Below are positions 44,068 to 52,266 of a stretch of 64,000 nt of DNA, piece by piece. The DNA is from CAZFPA01 sp964520975. Lineage in GTDB: Bacteria > Bacillota > Negativicutes > Selenomonadales > Selenomonadaceae. The stretch spans positions 1 through 64,000 of the forward strand of contig CAZFPA010000001.1 in the NCBI GenBank assembly GCA_964520975.1. Direction: 5' to 3'. A program made the position numbers and the translations under genes. Each line of letters opens with the position of its first letter. The first letter of the stretch is position 1. The notes below the pieces were generated by a model, which was given only the letters and a program-made list of their open reading frames with translations, ran no database searches and was not told where the DNA came from.

Positions 44068-44097
44068 ATTGTATCTTATGTCCACCATAAAAATCAA
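44068..44097 (-). promoter_or_regulatory. Promoter of the riboswitch-dapB-asd operon
   Basis: TTGATT (44092-44097), 18 bases, TACAAT (44068-44073). The predicted start is about 15 bases before the first L-box helix. Confidence 0.7.
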
Positions 44098-44256
44098 GTT
44101 GTTTTTATCAAAAACACAAAAATGCCGCATTTTTTACTTCAATTTAAGCATTTTTCCCTATTTGCAGCGTCGTTTCGTAACAAGACCGTCCTTATTTGCC
44201 AATATGAAGATGACACATAGACACCATTGTCTCACGAAACTCCATAAACAAAAACT

Positions 44257-46320
44257 TTACGCTTCTGTAATCCTCGCAAAATGTTCCTTGTACTGCAGCT
44301 GCAGAATGCCGGTCACATAGTCGAGCTCCTTGGCGTTCTCCAGGGTTTCCAGGGCCGCCTGACGGGCCTGGAGGAGGATATCGATATCCCCCAGTACATC
44401 CGCGATCTTTAAATCCGGCAGGCCGTGCTGCATGGAACCGAAGAATTGTCCCGGCCCGCGCAGCTTCAGGTCCTCTTCAGCCAGCTTGAACCCATCCGCC
44501 GTGCTCTCCATAATACGGAGCCTTTCCTTTGCCGCGGGCGTCTTGCCCTGTGAAACCAGAATACAATAGGACTGATACGCCCCACGCCCAATGCGGCCAC
44601 GCAGCTGATGGAGCTGTGCGAGTCCGAAGCGCTCCGCATTTTCCACGACGAGGATGCTCGCGTTCGGGACATTGACGCCGACCTCGATGACTGTCGTTGC
44701 CACCAGCAGCCGGATCTTGTTCGCATAAAAATCCTGCATGACCGCTTCCTTTTCCTTCGCCGGCATGCGCCCATGCACCAGGCCACAGGAAATCCCCTGA
44801 AAGATTCCGCCCTGCAGCTCTTCGTAAATATCCTCCGCCGACGGCAGCGTGCTTTCCTCGGTACTTTCAATGAGCGGACATACCACATAGGCCTGCCGCC
44901 CCTGCTCGATCTGCTGGCGGACAAATTCGTAAATGAGAGCCCGCCGCGAAGGTGTGCGGACGAAGGTGCGTATAGCCCGACGGCCCGGTGGCAGCTCACG
45001 GATAGCCGAGACATCCAGATCCCCATAGACCGTCAGGGTCATCGTCCGTGGAATTGGTGTAGCGGTCATGACCAGCACATCCGGCATGAGCGTTCCCTTT
45101 TTCTCCAGCTCCGCCCGCTGGGCAATACCGAAACGATGCTGCTCGTCTGTAACGACAAGCCCGAGGCGGGCAAAATGCACATCCTCCTGAATGAGTGCAT
45201 GCGTGCCGATAACGATATCGATCTCCCTGGCAGCAATCTTTTCATACATTGCCTCCCGCTGCTTTTTCGTGAGGCGCCCTGACAGGAACCCGATGCGGAT
45301 ACCAGTCTCGCCAAGCTGCCGGCAAAAGCCCTCATAGTGCTGACTGGCCAGTATCTCCGTTGGAGCCATGAGCGCACCCTGATAGCCATTTTCCACCGTC
45401 TTTACAAGAGCCAGCATAGCCAGAACCGTCTTGCCGGAGCCGACATCCCCCTGTACCAGTCGCCGCATCGGAACAACCTGCTCCATATCCGTACAGATTT
45501 CCCGCCATACGCGCTGCTGATCTCCCGTAAGTGTAAACGGAAGCCCCGCAGCAACCGCATGCACCAAATGGCTGTTCAGCAGATGCCGCACACCACGTTT
45601 CTTCTCCCGGCTATGCTTTTTCAGCAGCATGAGGCCGCACTGAATCAGATAAAGCTCTTCAAACGCCAGCCGTCCCCGGGCAGCCTTCAGCTCGACAAAG
45701 TCGGCCGGAAAATGTATCCCGTGAAAGGCCTGCGCCCGCTCCAAAAGCTGGTACCGCCCACGCAGCGAGGAAGGCAGGACCTCCGGTATATCGATGCCTG
45801 AGGAAAAGAGTCCCTGCATGAGTTTGCGGAAAAATTTCTGATTGAGCTTTTCCGTCGATGGATAAACCGGTAAGATCCCGCAATGTTCCTCGGCCTCTTC
45901 CTCCTCCGGCAAAATTTCAAAGGAACTCAGCTGACTCATGGCAAACTGTCCATGCCCGCCATAGGCGTATTCGGCCTTTCCGGACACAAAAATCCTGCAG
46001 CCCGGTTTCAGCTTCGGCTTGAGAAATTTTTGATTGAACCATGTCACCTGCAAATACCCCGTCCCATCACTGAGCAGAGCCGTAAGAATCGACAATCCTC
46101 GTGCCGAGCGTTTTTCATTCACATTCATGAGAATGCCGCAGACCGTCTCCCGTTCACCAGGCACCAGCTCCGCAATCGGCTTCAGCGCGCTCTGATCCTC
46201 ATAGGCCCGCGGATAATAGGTCAGCAGGTCATAGATGACCTGTATTCCCAGTCGCTGCAGCTGCTGGGCTTTTTTCGGTCCCACGCCCTTCAAATATTGT
46301 ATGTTCTGATCCAGCTCCAT
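44257..46320 (-). CDS. recG: ATP-dependent DNA helicase RecG
   Basis: 687 residues: an N-terminal wedge/OB domain (ADP-like LKGVGPKKAQQL start and GYLQVTWFNQ), then superfamily 2 helicase motifs: GDVGSGKT (motif I), DEQHRFG (DEQH box), TATPIPRT (III), and QLHQLRGRIGRG (VI). It rewinds stalled forks and branched DNA. GGGG lies seven bases before the ATG. It is a single gene with a promoter at 46351-46379 after the lactate permease terminator. I could not identify a clear terminator after it. Confidence 0.97.
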   Translation of the reverse strand: MELDQNIQYLKGVGPKKAQQLQRLGIQVIYDLLTYYPRAYEDQSALKPIAELVPGERETVCGILMNVNEKRSARGLSILTALLSDGTGYLQVTWFNQKFLKPKLKPGCRIFVSGKAEYAYGGHGQFAMSQLSSFEILPEEEEAEEHCGILPVYPSTEKLNQKFFRKLMQGLFSSGIDIPEVLPSSLRGRYQLLERAQAFHGIHFPADFVELKAARGRLAFEELYLIQCGLMLLKKHSREKKRGVRHLLNSHLVHAVAAGLPFTLTGDQQRVWREICTDMEQVVPMRRLVQGDVGSGKTVLAMLALVKTVENGYQGALMAPTEILASQHYEGFCRQLGETGIRIGFLSGRLTKKQREAMYEKIAAREIDIVIGTHALIQEDVHFARLGLVVTDEQHRFGIAQRAELEKKGTLMPDVLVMTATPIPRTMTLTVYGDLDVSAIRELPPGRRAIRTFVRTPSRRALIYEFVRQQIEQGRQAYVVCPLIESTEESTLPSAEDIYEELQGGIFQGISCGLVHGRMPAKEKEAVMQDFYANKIRLLVATTVIEVGVNVPNASILVVENAERFGLAQLHQLRGRIGRGAYQSYCILVSQGKTPAAKERLRIMESTADGFKLAEEDLKLRGPGQFFGSMQHGLPDLKIADVLGDIDILLQARQAALETLENAKELDYVTGILQLQYKEHFARITEA

Positions 46321-46350
46321 AGCTTCGCCCCATTTGCAAATATATGTTCT

Positions 46351-46379
46351 ATTTTAACAAAGCCCTGCTGAATATTCAA
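46351..46379 (-). promoter_or_regulatory. Probable recG promoter
   Basis: TTGAAT (46374-46379), 17 bases, TAAAAT (46351-46356), with a leader of about 25 bases. Confidence 0.68.
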
Positions 46380-46396
46380 GCCATCACGCTGCCAGC

Positions 46397-46435
46397 AAAA
46401 AAAGCGGGCGGAATGTCTGCGCATTCCACCCGCCC
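46397..46435 (-). terminator. Lactate permease terminator
   Basis: Arms GGGCGGGTGGAATG and CATTCCGCCCGC, then a run of seven T, 15 bases after the stop codon. Confidence 0.93.
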
Positions 46436-46449
46436 AATCGTACCGCGTA

Positions 46450-47979
46450 CTAACGGACAAAAGCCTGTCCAAGATACACGAACAGCCCCATAAAAACAAT
46501 AAACGGAAGATAAACCCGAACGGCGAATTTCAACAGTTGACTGTCCGTTCCCGGTGCTCCGATCGCCGCCACGGCAATCGCAATGCTCTGCGGCGAAATC
46601 ATCTTACCGGCACAGGCCCCGGTCGCGTTGGCCGCGACCACCCAGGCCGCATCCGCCTCGATAGCCAGAGCGGAATCCATCTGAAGCTTGCCGAACAATA
46701 CACAGCTCGAAGTTGCGGAACCGGTAATAAAAGTCCCCACTGAGCCAATGAATGAGGCCAGCAGCGGATAGCAGCCGCCGGTTGCCCGCACAGCCGTATC
46801 CGCAATCTCATGCGTCATTCCACTAAAATTCATGACCTCCGCCGTAGCGATGACCGTAAGAATTGTCAGTACTGTAAAGCGCAGCCCTACAGCCGTCTGC
46901 CGCAGTACACCAAGCATTTCGCCAAAGCCCGCGCCCTGTACCCGGCCACCGATAAAGGCAGACAACAGGATCAATACGCCTGGCGTAGCAACCCAGGTAA
47001 AGGTATAAGGCCGGTTGCCACCACCATCATAAATCTGCACGCTGCTCCGGATAAGATTCAGCGGATCATGGATGGCTGGTATCAGCTTGGAAGTAAAGAG
47101 CAGCAGGAAAAAAATCAGCAGAAACGGCAGACAGGCAATAAAGCCCTGCCGAAAGCTGACTGCCGACGATGCTGTCTGCAGATTTTCCATACGATATTCT
47201 GCTGCATCCACAGGAAACAGCCGTGCGGTAGTGACAATAGCCGCCATAGCTCCAATAGAGCCCGCCACTACGGCCAGATCCGGTCCCATGAGACTCGCAA
47301 CTAAAATTTCCGGCAGCAAAAAGCCCAGTCCGGAAGCCAGGGCGACCGGCCATACTCCCTGGAGCGCCCGCAGCGAACGCCCTGTCACTACTACCATAAT
47401 AAAGGGACAAAGCAGGGTGAGCGGCGCCAGCTGCAGACAGGTATAACGGGCCAGTATCGCGGCATCAATGCCAGTGACACTGCCGAGTGTAACCAAGGGA
47501 ATCCCGATCGATCCATAGGCTGTTGGAACCGAATTGGCGACAAGGCAGACAGAAGCGGCAAGCACCGGTGAAATTCCAAGCCCTGCCAGCATGCCTGCCG
47601 GAATCGCGATGGCGGTACCAAAGCCGGCCATGCCCTCCAAAAAGCCACCAAAGCCCCAGCCAATGAGCAGGATGAGCACCCGGCGATCACTGCTCACCGC
47701 TGTAAGCAGCTGCTTGATGGTGTCCATTCCTTTTGTATGGAGAGAAAGATTATACGTAAAAATAGCCGCCAGAATGACCAGCAGAATCGGCCAGCAGGCC
47801 AAAGCAATTCCCTCCAGGACAGCCAGGGCTGCCTGCTGCGGCGCCATATTCTGAATGAGCACCGCCGCCAGCAAGGAAATGACAAGCGCAATCGGGCAAG
47901 CCTTATAGCCGGGCATCTTCAGAATACTGAGTGCCAGAACAAGCCAGAGGATCGGTGATAATGCAATGATGAATAACAT
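46450..47979 (-). CDS. lctP: L-lactate permease (LctP family)
   Basis: 509 residues with about 12-14 membrane segments. Family segments include GFGGFLEGMAGFGTAIAIPA, NSVPTAYGSIGIP and the C-terminal GSATSSCVLFGKLQ and NATGACAGKMISPQSIAIA. It takes up lactate (and glycolate in relatives) with protons. The ATG at 47979 has GAAGGG nine bases upstream; codons further up belong to the leader. It is a single gene with a near-consensus promoter carrying a palindrome just after the -10. In a fermenter it may work in either direction. Confidence 0.93.
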   Translation of the reverse strand: MLFIIALSPILWLVLALSILKMPGYKACPIALVISLLAAVLIQNMAPQQAALAVLEGIALACWPILLVILAAIFTYNLSLHTKGMDTIKQLLTAVSSDRRVLILLIGWGFGGFLEGMAGFGTAIAIPAGMLAGLGISPVLAASVCLVANSVPTAYGSIGIPLVTLGSVTGIDAAILARYTCLQLAPLTLLCPFIMVVVTGRSLRALQGVWPVALASGLGFLLPEILVASLMGPDLAVVAGSIGAMAAIVTTARLFPVDAAEYRMENLQTASSAVSFRQGFIACLPFLLIFFLLLFTSKLIPAIHDPLNLIRSSVQIYDGGGNRPYTFTWVATPGVLILLSAFIGGRVQGAGFGEMLGVLRQTAVGLRFTVLTILTVIATAEVMNFSGMTHEIADTAVRATGGCYPLLASFIGSVGTFITGSATSSCVLFGKLQMDSALAIEADAAWVVAANATGACAGKMISPQSIAIAVAAIGAPGTDSQLLKFAVRVYLPFIVFMGLFVYLGQAFVR

Positions 47980-48011
47980 GAGTTCAATCCCTTCGCAGTG
48001 ATATATTGTAC

Positions 48012-48063
48012 ATCTGCTCATGCAGATTGTTCTCATTATATAAGGCACTCCCAGAAAAGTCAA
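48012..48063 (-). promoter_or_regulatory. lctP promoter with downstream palindrome
   Basis: TTGACT (48058-48063), 17 bases, TATAAT (48035-48040). Just downstream, at about +2 to +17, lies ATCTGCATGAGCAGAT (48012-48027), six-base arms with a four-base centre. It is well placed for a repressor site. Confidence 0.75.
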
Positions 48064-48100
48064 TTTATTTTTTTAAATAAAGTTAAATTCAAAAAATTAT

Positions 48101-48119
48101 CCTTTTCCCTATGAAAAGG
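48101..48119 (-). terminator. Second tandem terminator after pckA
   Basis: Arms CCTTTTC and GAAAAGG with a five-base loop, then ATAATTTTTTG. It lies behind the first hairpin at 48134-48150 and acts as a backup. Confidence 0.7.
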
Positions 48120-48133
48120 GCAAAAAATAAGGA

Positions 48134-48150
48134 GCACCGCCAGGCGGTGC
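48134..48150 (-). terminator. First tandem terminator after pckA
   Basis: Perfect seven-base arms GCACCGC and GCGGTGC with a three-base loop, followed by TCCTTATTTTTTG. Confidence 0.85.
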
Positions 48151-48176
48151 CCCCTATCTGTATTACAATTTGAAAC

Positions 48177-49781
48177 TTAAGCCTTCGGGCCAGCAGCAAC
48201 AAGTGCTTTACCAGCAGCGTTGCCCTGATACTTAACGAAGTTCTTAACGAAGCGCTGTGCAAGGTCCTTAGCCTTTGCATCCCAAGCAGATGCATCAGCA
48301 TAGGTGTCACGCGGATCGAGGATCTTCGGATCTACGCCCGGCAGTTCCGTCGGAACTTCAAAGTTGAAGTACGGAATCGTCTTCGTCGGAGCAGTCTTGA
48401 TAGCACCGCTGAGGATAGCGTCGATGATGCCGCGGGTATCGCGGATGGAGATACGCTTGCCAGTGCCGTTCCAGCCCGTGTTAACGAGATATGCCTTAGC
48501 ACCGTTTGCTTCCATCTTCTTAACGAGCTCATCAGCATACTTCGTCGGATGGAGTTCGAGGAACGCCTGACCGAAGCAAGCGGAGAAAGTCGGAGTCGGC
48601 TCCGTGATGCCGCGCTCAGTACCAGCGAGTTTCGCCGTGAAGCCGGAGAGGAAGTAGTACTTCGTCTGTTCCGGAGTCAGGATGGAAACCGGCGGCAGTA
48701 CGCCGAATGCATCAGCGGAAAGGAAGATAACGTTCTTCGCAGCCGGAGCGGAAGAAATCGGACGAACGATGTTCTTGATATGCTGGATCGGATAGGAAAC
48801 ACGAGTGTTCTCCGTTACGCTCTTATCAGCGAAATCAATTTTGCCGTTACCATCAACCGTTACGTTCTCAAGCAGAGCGTTGCGTTTGATTGCATTGTAG
48901 ATATCCGGCTCGGATTCCTTATCAAGGTTGATGACCTTTGCATAGCAGCCACCCTCGAAGTTGAATACGCCCTTGTCATCCCAGCCATGCTCGTCATCGC
49001 CGATGAGCAGACGCTTCGGATCCGTGGAAAGCGTAGTCTTACCAGTACCGGAAAGACCGAAGAAGATTGCCGTGTTCTTGCCTTCCTTATCCGTGTTAGC
49101 GGAGCAGTGCATGGAAGCCATGCCCTTAAGCGGCAGGAAGTAGTTCATCATGGAGAACATGCCCTTCTTCATCTCACCGCCGTACCAGGTGTTGATGATA
49201 ACCTGCTCGCGGCTCGTAAGGTTGAATACTGCAGCCGTCTCAGAGTTCAGGCCGAGTTCCTTGTAGTTCGTAACCTTAGCCTTGGACGCGTTGTAAACAA
49301 CGAAATCCGGCTCAAAGTTCTCGAGCTCTTCTGCCGACGGATTGATGAACATGTTCGTTACAAAATGAGCCTGCCAAGCAACCTCAACGATGAAGCGGAT
49401 GGCCATGCGGGTATCCTTGTTTGCGCCGCAGAAAGCATCTACAACATAGAGCTTCTTATTGGAAAGCTCTTTCTTTGCGATTTCCTTCAGAGCAGCCCAA
49501 GCTTCCGGAGATGCCGGATGGTTATCATTTTTGTATTCATCGGAAGTCCACCAAACAGTGTCTTTGGAAGTATCATCCATAACGATGAACTTATCCTTAG
49601 GGGAACGGCCCGTGTAAATACCAGTCATTACGTTTACTGCACCAAGCTCAGTGACCTGACCTTTTTCGTAACCTTCAAGACCTGCTTTTGTCTCCTCTGC
49701 GAAGAGCGTCTCATAAGAAGGATTGTGGACAATCTCAGTAGTACCCGTGATTCCGTACTTACTCAAATCAATGTTTCCCAT
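48177..49781 (-). CDS. pckA: Phosphoenolpyruvate carboxykinase (ATP)
   Basis: 534 residues. The ATP-type enzyme's motifs are present: P-loop FGLSGTGKTTLS, the Mg/Mn-site residues in LPLKGMASMHCSANTD and WYGGEMKKGMFS, and the adenine loop in RVSYPI. It interconverts oxaloacetate and PEP. In anaerobic succinate/propionate formers it usually runs toward oxaloacetate. The ATG at 49781 is ten bases after GAGGT; an in-frame TTG at 49802 is less likely. Codon choice is strongly biased (AAC, GAA, GTT), unlike its neighbours, as in highly expressed genes. A near-palindrome lies about 50 bases upstream. Confidence 0.97.
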   Translation of the reverse strand: MGNIDLSKYGITGTTEIVHNPSYETLFAEETKAGLEGYEKGQVTELGAVNVMTGIYTGRSPKDKFIVMDDTSKDTVWWTSDEYKNDNHPASPEAWAALKEIAKKELSNKKLYVVDAFCGANKDTRMAIRFIVEVAWQAHFVTNMFINPSAEELENFEPDFVVYNASKAKVTNYKELGLNSETAAVFNLTSREQVIINTWYGGEMKKGMFSMMNYFLPLKGMASMHCSANTDKEGKNTAIFFGLSGTGKTTLSTDPKRLLIGDDEHGWDDKGVFNFEGGCYAKVINLDKESEPDIYNAIKRNALLENVTVDGNGKIDFADKSVTENTRVSYPIQHIKNIVRPISSAPAAKNVIFLSADAFGVLPPVSILTPEQTKYYFLSGFTAKLAGTERGITEPTPTFSACFGQAFLELHPTKYADELVKKMEANGAKAYLVNTGWNGTGKRISIRDTRGIIDAILSGAIKTAPTKTIPYFNFEVPTELPGVDPKILDPRDTYADASAWDAKAKDLAQRFVKNFVKYQGNAAGKALVAAGPKA

Positions 49782-49826
49782 GTTTTTTTCAACCTCTTTC
49801 AATACGATAATTTTGACAGAAACATT

Positions 49827-49842
49827 TCACATATTTATGTCA
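49827..49842. promoter_or_regulatory. Near-palindrome upstream of pckA
   Basis: TCACATATTTATGTCA: ACATA and TATGT flank TT, and the symmetry extends outward with one mismatch. It lies about 46 bases before the ATG. I could not place a convincing promoter near it, so the role is only suggested. Confidence 0.35.
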
Positions 49843-49929
49843 CGATAAATAGGTTCTCTAAAAGATCATAAAATCCTTCTTCTTTTTGAAAAAAAATTAG
49901 AGAAAATAAATTTTTTTAAACCAACAGCA

Positions 49930-49971
49930 AAAAATAAACAAAGCGAAACGGAAGTCCGTTTCGCTTTGTTT
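49930..49971 (-). terminator. thrC terminator
   Basis: Arms AAACAAAGCGAAACGGA and TCCGTTTCGCTTTGTTT with a two-base loop, then ATTTTTTGC. It is one of the strongest stems in the window. Confidence 0.94.
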
Positions 49972-49992
49972 ACAATCGTGCTGAAAAGGCGT

Positions 49993-51489
49993 TCAATTGC
50001 TCTTTTTTTGTGCAAATTCGAGCACGCAATCCGCCATGTTTTCCTTGCAGCTTACCTGCGTATGGCGGCGCTTGGCCGAACGCAGAGAATCCAGTCCCTG
50101 CGGTATCTTACTGGTATTGTATTCCGCGAGCTTGTCCAAAAGCGCAAAGGCATCAAGGCCCTCGATCCGGCATCCCAGGGCCGCCAGCACACTCTCATTG
50201 AACTTATAAGGACTGGCCGTAGAAACAATCACCATCGGACATGTATCCTGTGTCTGTTCCTGATAGTTTTGCGCAGCCTTCCAGGCCACGGCAGTATGCG
50301 TATCCGGTACGTAATGCCGGTCAAAATACACGTCCTTGATTGTGGCCGCCGTAGCCTTGTCATCGGCCCAGTCCGCCCAGAAGAGCTGCTGTATTTTTTC
50401 CAGCACAGCGGCATCCGCCGCATAGCGCCCGGTGCCCGCCAGCTCACGCATCCAGCCGGCAACCTTGTCCGCATCATTTGTCATGTGATAGAGCAGCCGT
50501 TCCAGATTGCTCGATATCAGGATATCCATCGAAGGGGTGATCGTCTTGAAGAACTCACGGTTCCGGTCATAAACTCCGGTGCGCAGGAAATCCGTCAGTA
50601 CATTATTGGAATTCGAGGCACAGATCAGTTTATGGATCGGCAGCCCCATGCACTTTGCATAGAAGCCGGCCAGAATATCGCCAAAATTCCCCGTTGGAAC
50701 AGAAAAATTCACCTCGTCACCAGGCTGAATGCGCCCTGCCGCCAAAAGCTCCGCATAGGCACTGAAATAATAGACAACCTGCGGCACCAGCCGCCCCCAG
50801 TTGATGGAATTTGCCGAGGAAAGGCGCACCTGCTTCCGGGCCAGAGCTTCATTAAACGAGCTATCATTGAAGATCTCCTTTACACCGTTCTGCGCATCAT
50901 CGAAATTCCCCTGCACCGCTACAACGGCCACATTCTGTCCCAGCTGTGTAACCATCTGCTGCCGCTGGATACGGCTCACACCATTTTCCGGATAGAACAC
51001 GATGATCTTGATCTGTTCTACATCCTTAAAGCCCTCCAGCGCGGCCTTTCCCGTATCTCCCGAGGTCGCCACGAGAATGAGCACCTCATTTTTTTCTCCG
51101 GTCTTCTTTAATGCCGTTGACAAAAGCTGCGGCAGCAGCTGCAATGCCATATCTTTGAAAGCACTGGTCGGCCCATGCCAAAGCTCCAGTACTGACACGT
51201 CATCAAAAATAGTAAGCGGCGCAACCTTGGGCGAGTCAAATTTCCCCGCCCCATAGGCCCGCTCCACACAGCCCCGGATTTCCTCTTCACTATAGTCGGT
51301 GAGGAAGCACCCCAGCACACGCTCGGCCCTTTCTTCATAGGAAAGTCCCTGCAGTCCGGAAATAAAATCCATCGAAACCTGCGGCATTTCTGTCGGCACA
51401 AAGAGTCCGCCATCATCAGCCAGTCCGGCAATAATTGCCTCGGCCGCTGTCATTTTCTGTCCATTTCCCCGTGTACTGATGTACTTCAC
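49993..51489 (-). CDS. thrC: Threonine synthase
   Basis: Last step of threonine synthesis, converting O-phosphohomoserine with PLP. 498 residues, the long (fungal/E. coli-like) class. The N-terminus is MKYISTRGNGQKMTAAEA. The PLP lysine lies in GPTSAFKDMALQLLP, and the phosphate loop is in VATSGDTGKAALEGF. The start is GTG at 51489 with AGGGG eight bases upstream. It stands alone with its own promoter and terminator, away from homoserine genes. Confidence 0.96.
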   Translation of the reverse strand: MKYISTRGNGQKMTAAEAIIAGLADDGGLFVPTEMPQVSMDFISGLQGLSYEERAERVLGCFLTDYSEEEIRGCVERAYGAGKFDSPKVAPLTIFDDVSVLELWHGPTSAFKDMALQLLPQLLSTALKKTGEKNEVLILVATSGDTGKAALEGFKDVEQIKIIVFYPENGVSRIQRQQMVTQLGQNVAVVAVQGNFDDAQNGVKEIFNDSSFNEALARKQVRLSSANSINWGRLVPQVVYYFSAYAELLAAGRIQPGDEVNFSVPTGNFGDILAGFYAKCMGLPIHKLICASNSNNVLTDFLRTGVYDRNREFFKTITPSMDILISSNLERLLYHMTNDADKVAGWMRELAGTGRYAADAAVLEKIQQLFWADWADDKATAATIKDVYFDRHYVPDTHTAVAWKAAQNYQEQTQDTCPMVIVSTASPYKFNESVLAALGCRIEGLDAFALLDKLAEYNTSKIPQGLDSLRSAKRRHTQVSCKENMADCVLEFAQKKSN

Positions 51490-51504
51490 TTCAATCGCCC
51501 CTCT

Positions 51505-51533
51505 ATGTTAGAATATGGATAAGTCCGAATCAA
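51505..51533 (-). promoter_or_regulatory. Probable thrC promoter
   Basis: TTGATT (51528-51533), 17 bases, TAACAT (51505-51510), with a predicted leader of about ten bases. Confidence 0.55.
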
Positions 51534-51579
51534 CGGACCACCTGTCGCTTATGAATACATAAATAAAAGTTATTTTCCT

Positions 51580-52059
51580 TCACTTTGTTAAGGCTGCTGT
51601 TACCGCCCGGACTGCCTGTACGAGATCCATCGGCGCGAGCAGGATCTGCTCGCCTCTTTTTCCGGCACTGACCGCGATTGTCTCCCACTGACGGGCACTT
51701 TCATCCAGATATACCGGATATTCCTTCTTGGCCCCCAGCGGTGAACAGCCGCCGCGGATATAGCCTGTGAGGCCCTGGACCTCCTTCAGATGCACCATCT
51801 CCACCTTTTTATTGCCGGAAACCGCCGCCAGAGCCTTGAGATCCAGCTCCGCATCACCAGGAATACAGGCCATGAGCACACCGTTTTTATCGCCGCGCGC
51901 GACCAGTGTTTTGAATACCATTTCCACCGGCATCCCGACCGAGGCTGCCACATGGACGGCGCTCAGATCATTCAGATCCACCGGATATTCCTTAAGTTCA
52001 TACGCGATTCCAAGCCCATCGAGTATGCGGGCCGCATTTGTTTTCTTTGTTCCCTTCAT
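51580..52059 (-). CDS. ybaK: Cys-tRNA(Pro)/Cys-tRNA(Cys) deacylase YbaK
   Basis: 159 residues of the YbaK/ProX editing family. The KT-x-N-AARIL start, VFKTLVARGDKNGVLMACIPGD (catalytic Lys in the FKTL segment) and the glycine-rich GYIRGGCSPLGAKK loop are present. It removes cysteine mischarged on tRNA-Pro. It lies 90 bases before thrC on the same strand, with the thrC promoter in between. Confidence 0.93.
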   Translation of the reverse strand: MKGTKKTNAARILDGLGIAYELKEYPVDLNDLSAVHVAASVGMPVEMVFKTLVARGDKNGVLMACIPGDAELDLKALAAVSGNKKVEMVHLKEVQGLTGYIRGGCSPLGAKKEYPVYLDESARQWETIAVSAGKRGEQILLAPMDLVQAVRAVTAALTK

Positions 52060-52201
52060 TTAATCCCACCATCTAAATCTACAAAATTACGTCTGCCCCT
52101 TGCGGCAGATTAGCTTTTATTATAGCATAGGTTAGGGAATAATCCTATAGAAAAAATGTTTTTGTCAATTGGAAAAATACGTTTTTAAATTTCAAGTAAC
52201 A

Positions 52202-52237
52202 TTTACGTGTAAAAACCACCAATTTTACAACTGTAAA
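52202..52237. promoter_or_regulatory. Two palindromes upstream of nadE
   Basis: TTTACGTGTAAA (52202-52213) and TTTACAACTGTAAA (52224-52237) have arms TTTAC(A)/(T)GTAAA and centres about 23 bases apart. A possible promoter, TTGTCA, 17 bases, TTAAAT, lies upstream at 52172-52200. They look like operators for an NAD-related repressor, but no regulator is visible here. Confidence 0.5.
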
Positions 52238-52266
52238 TGTAAATTTTTAAAAAGAGGTGCTTTACC

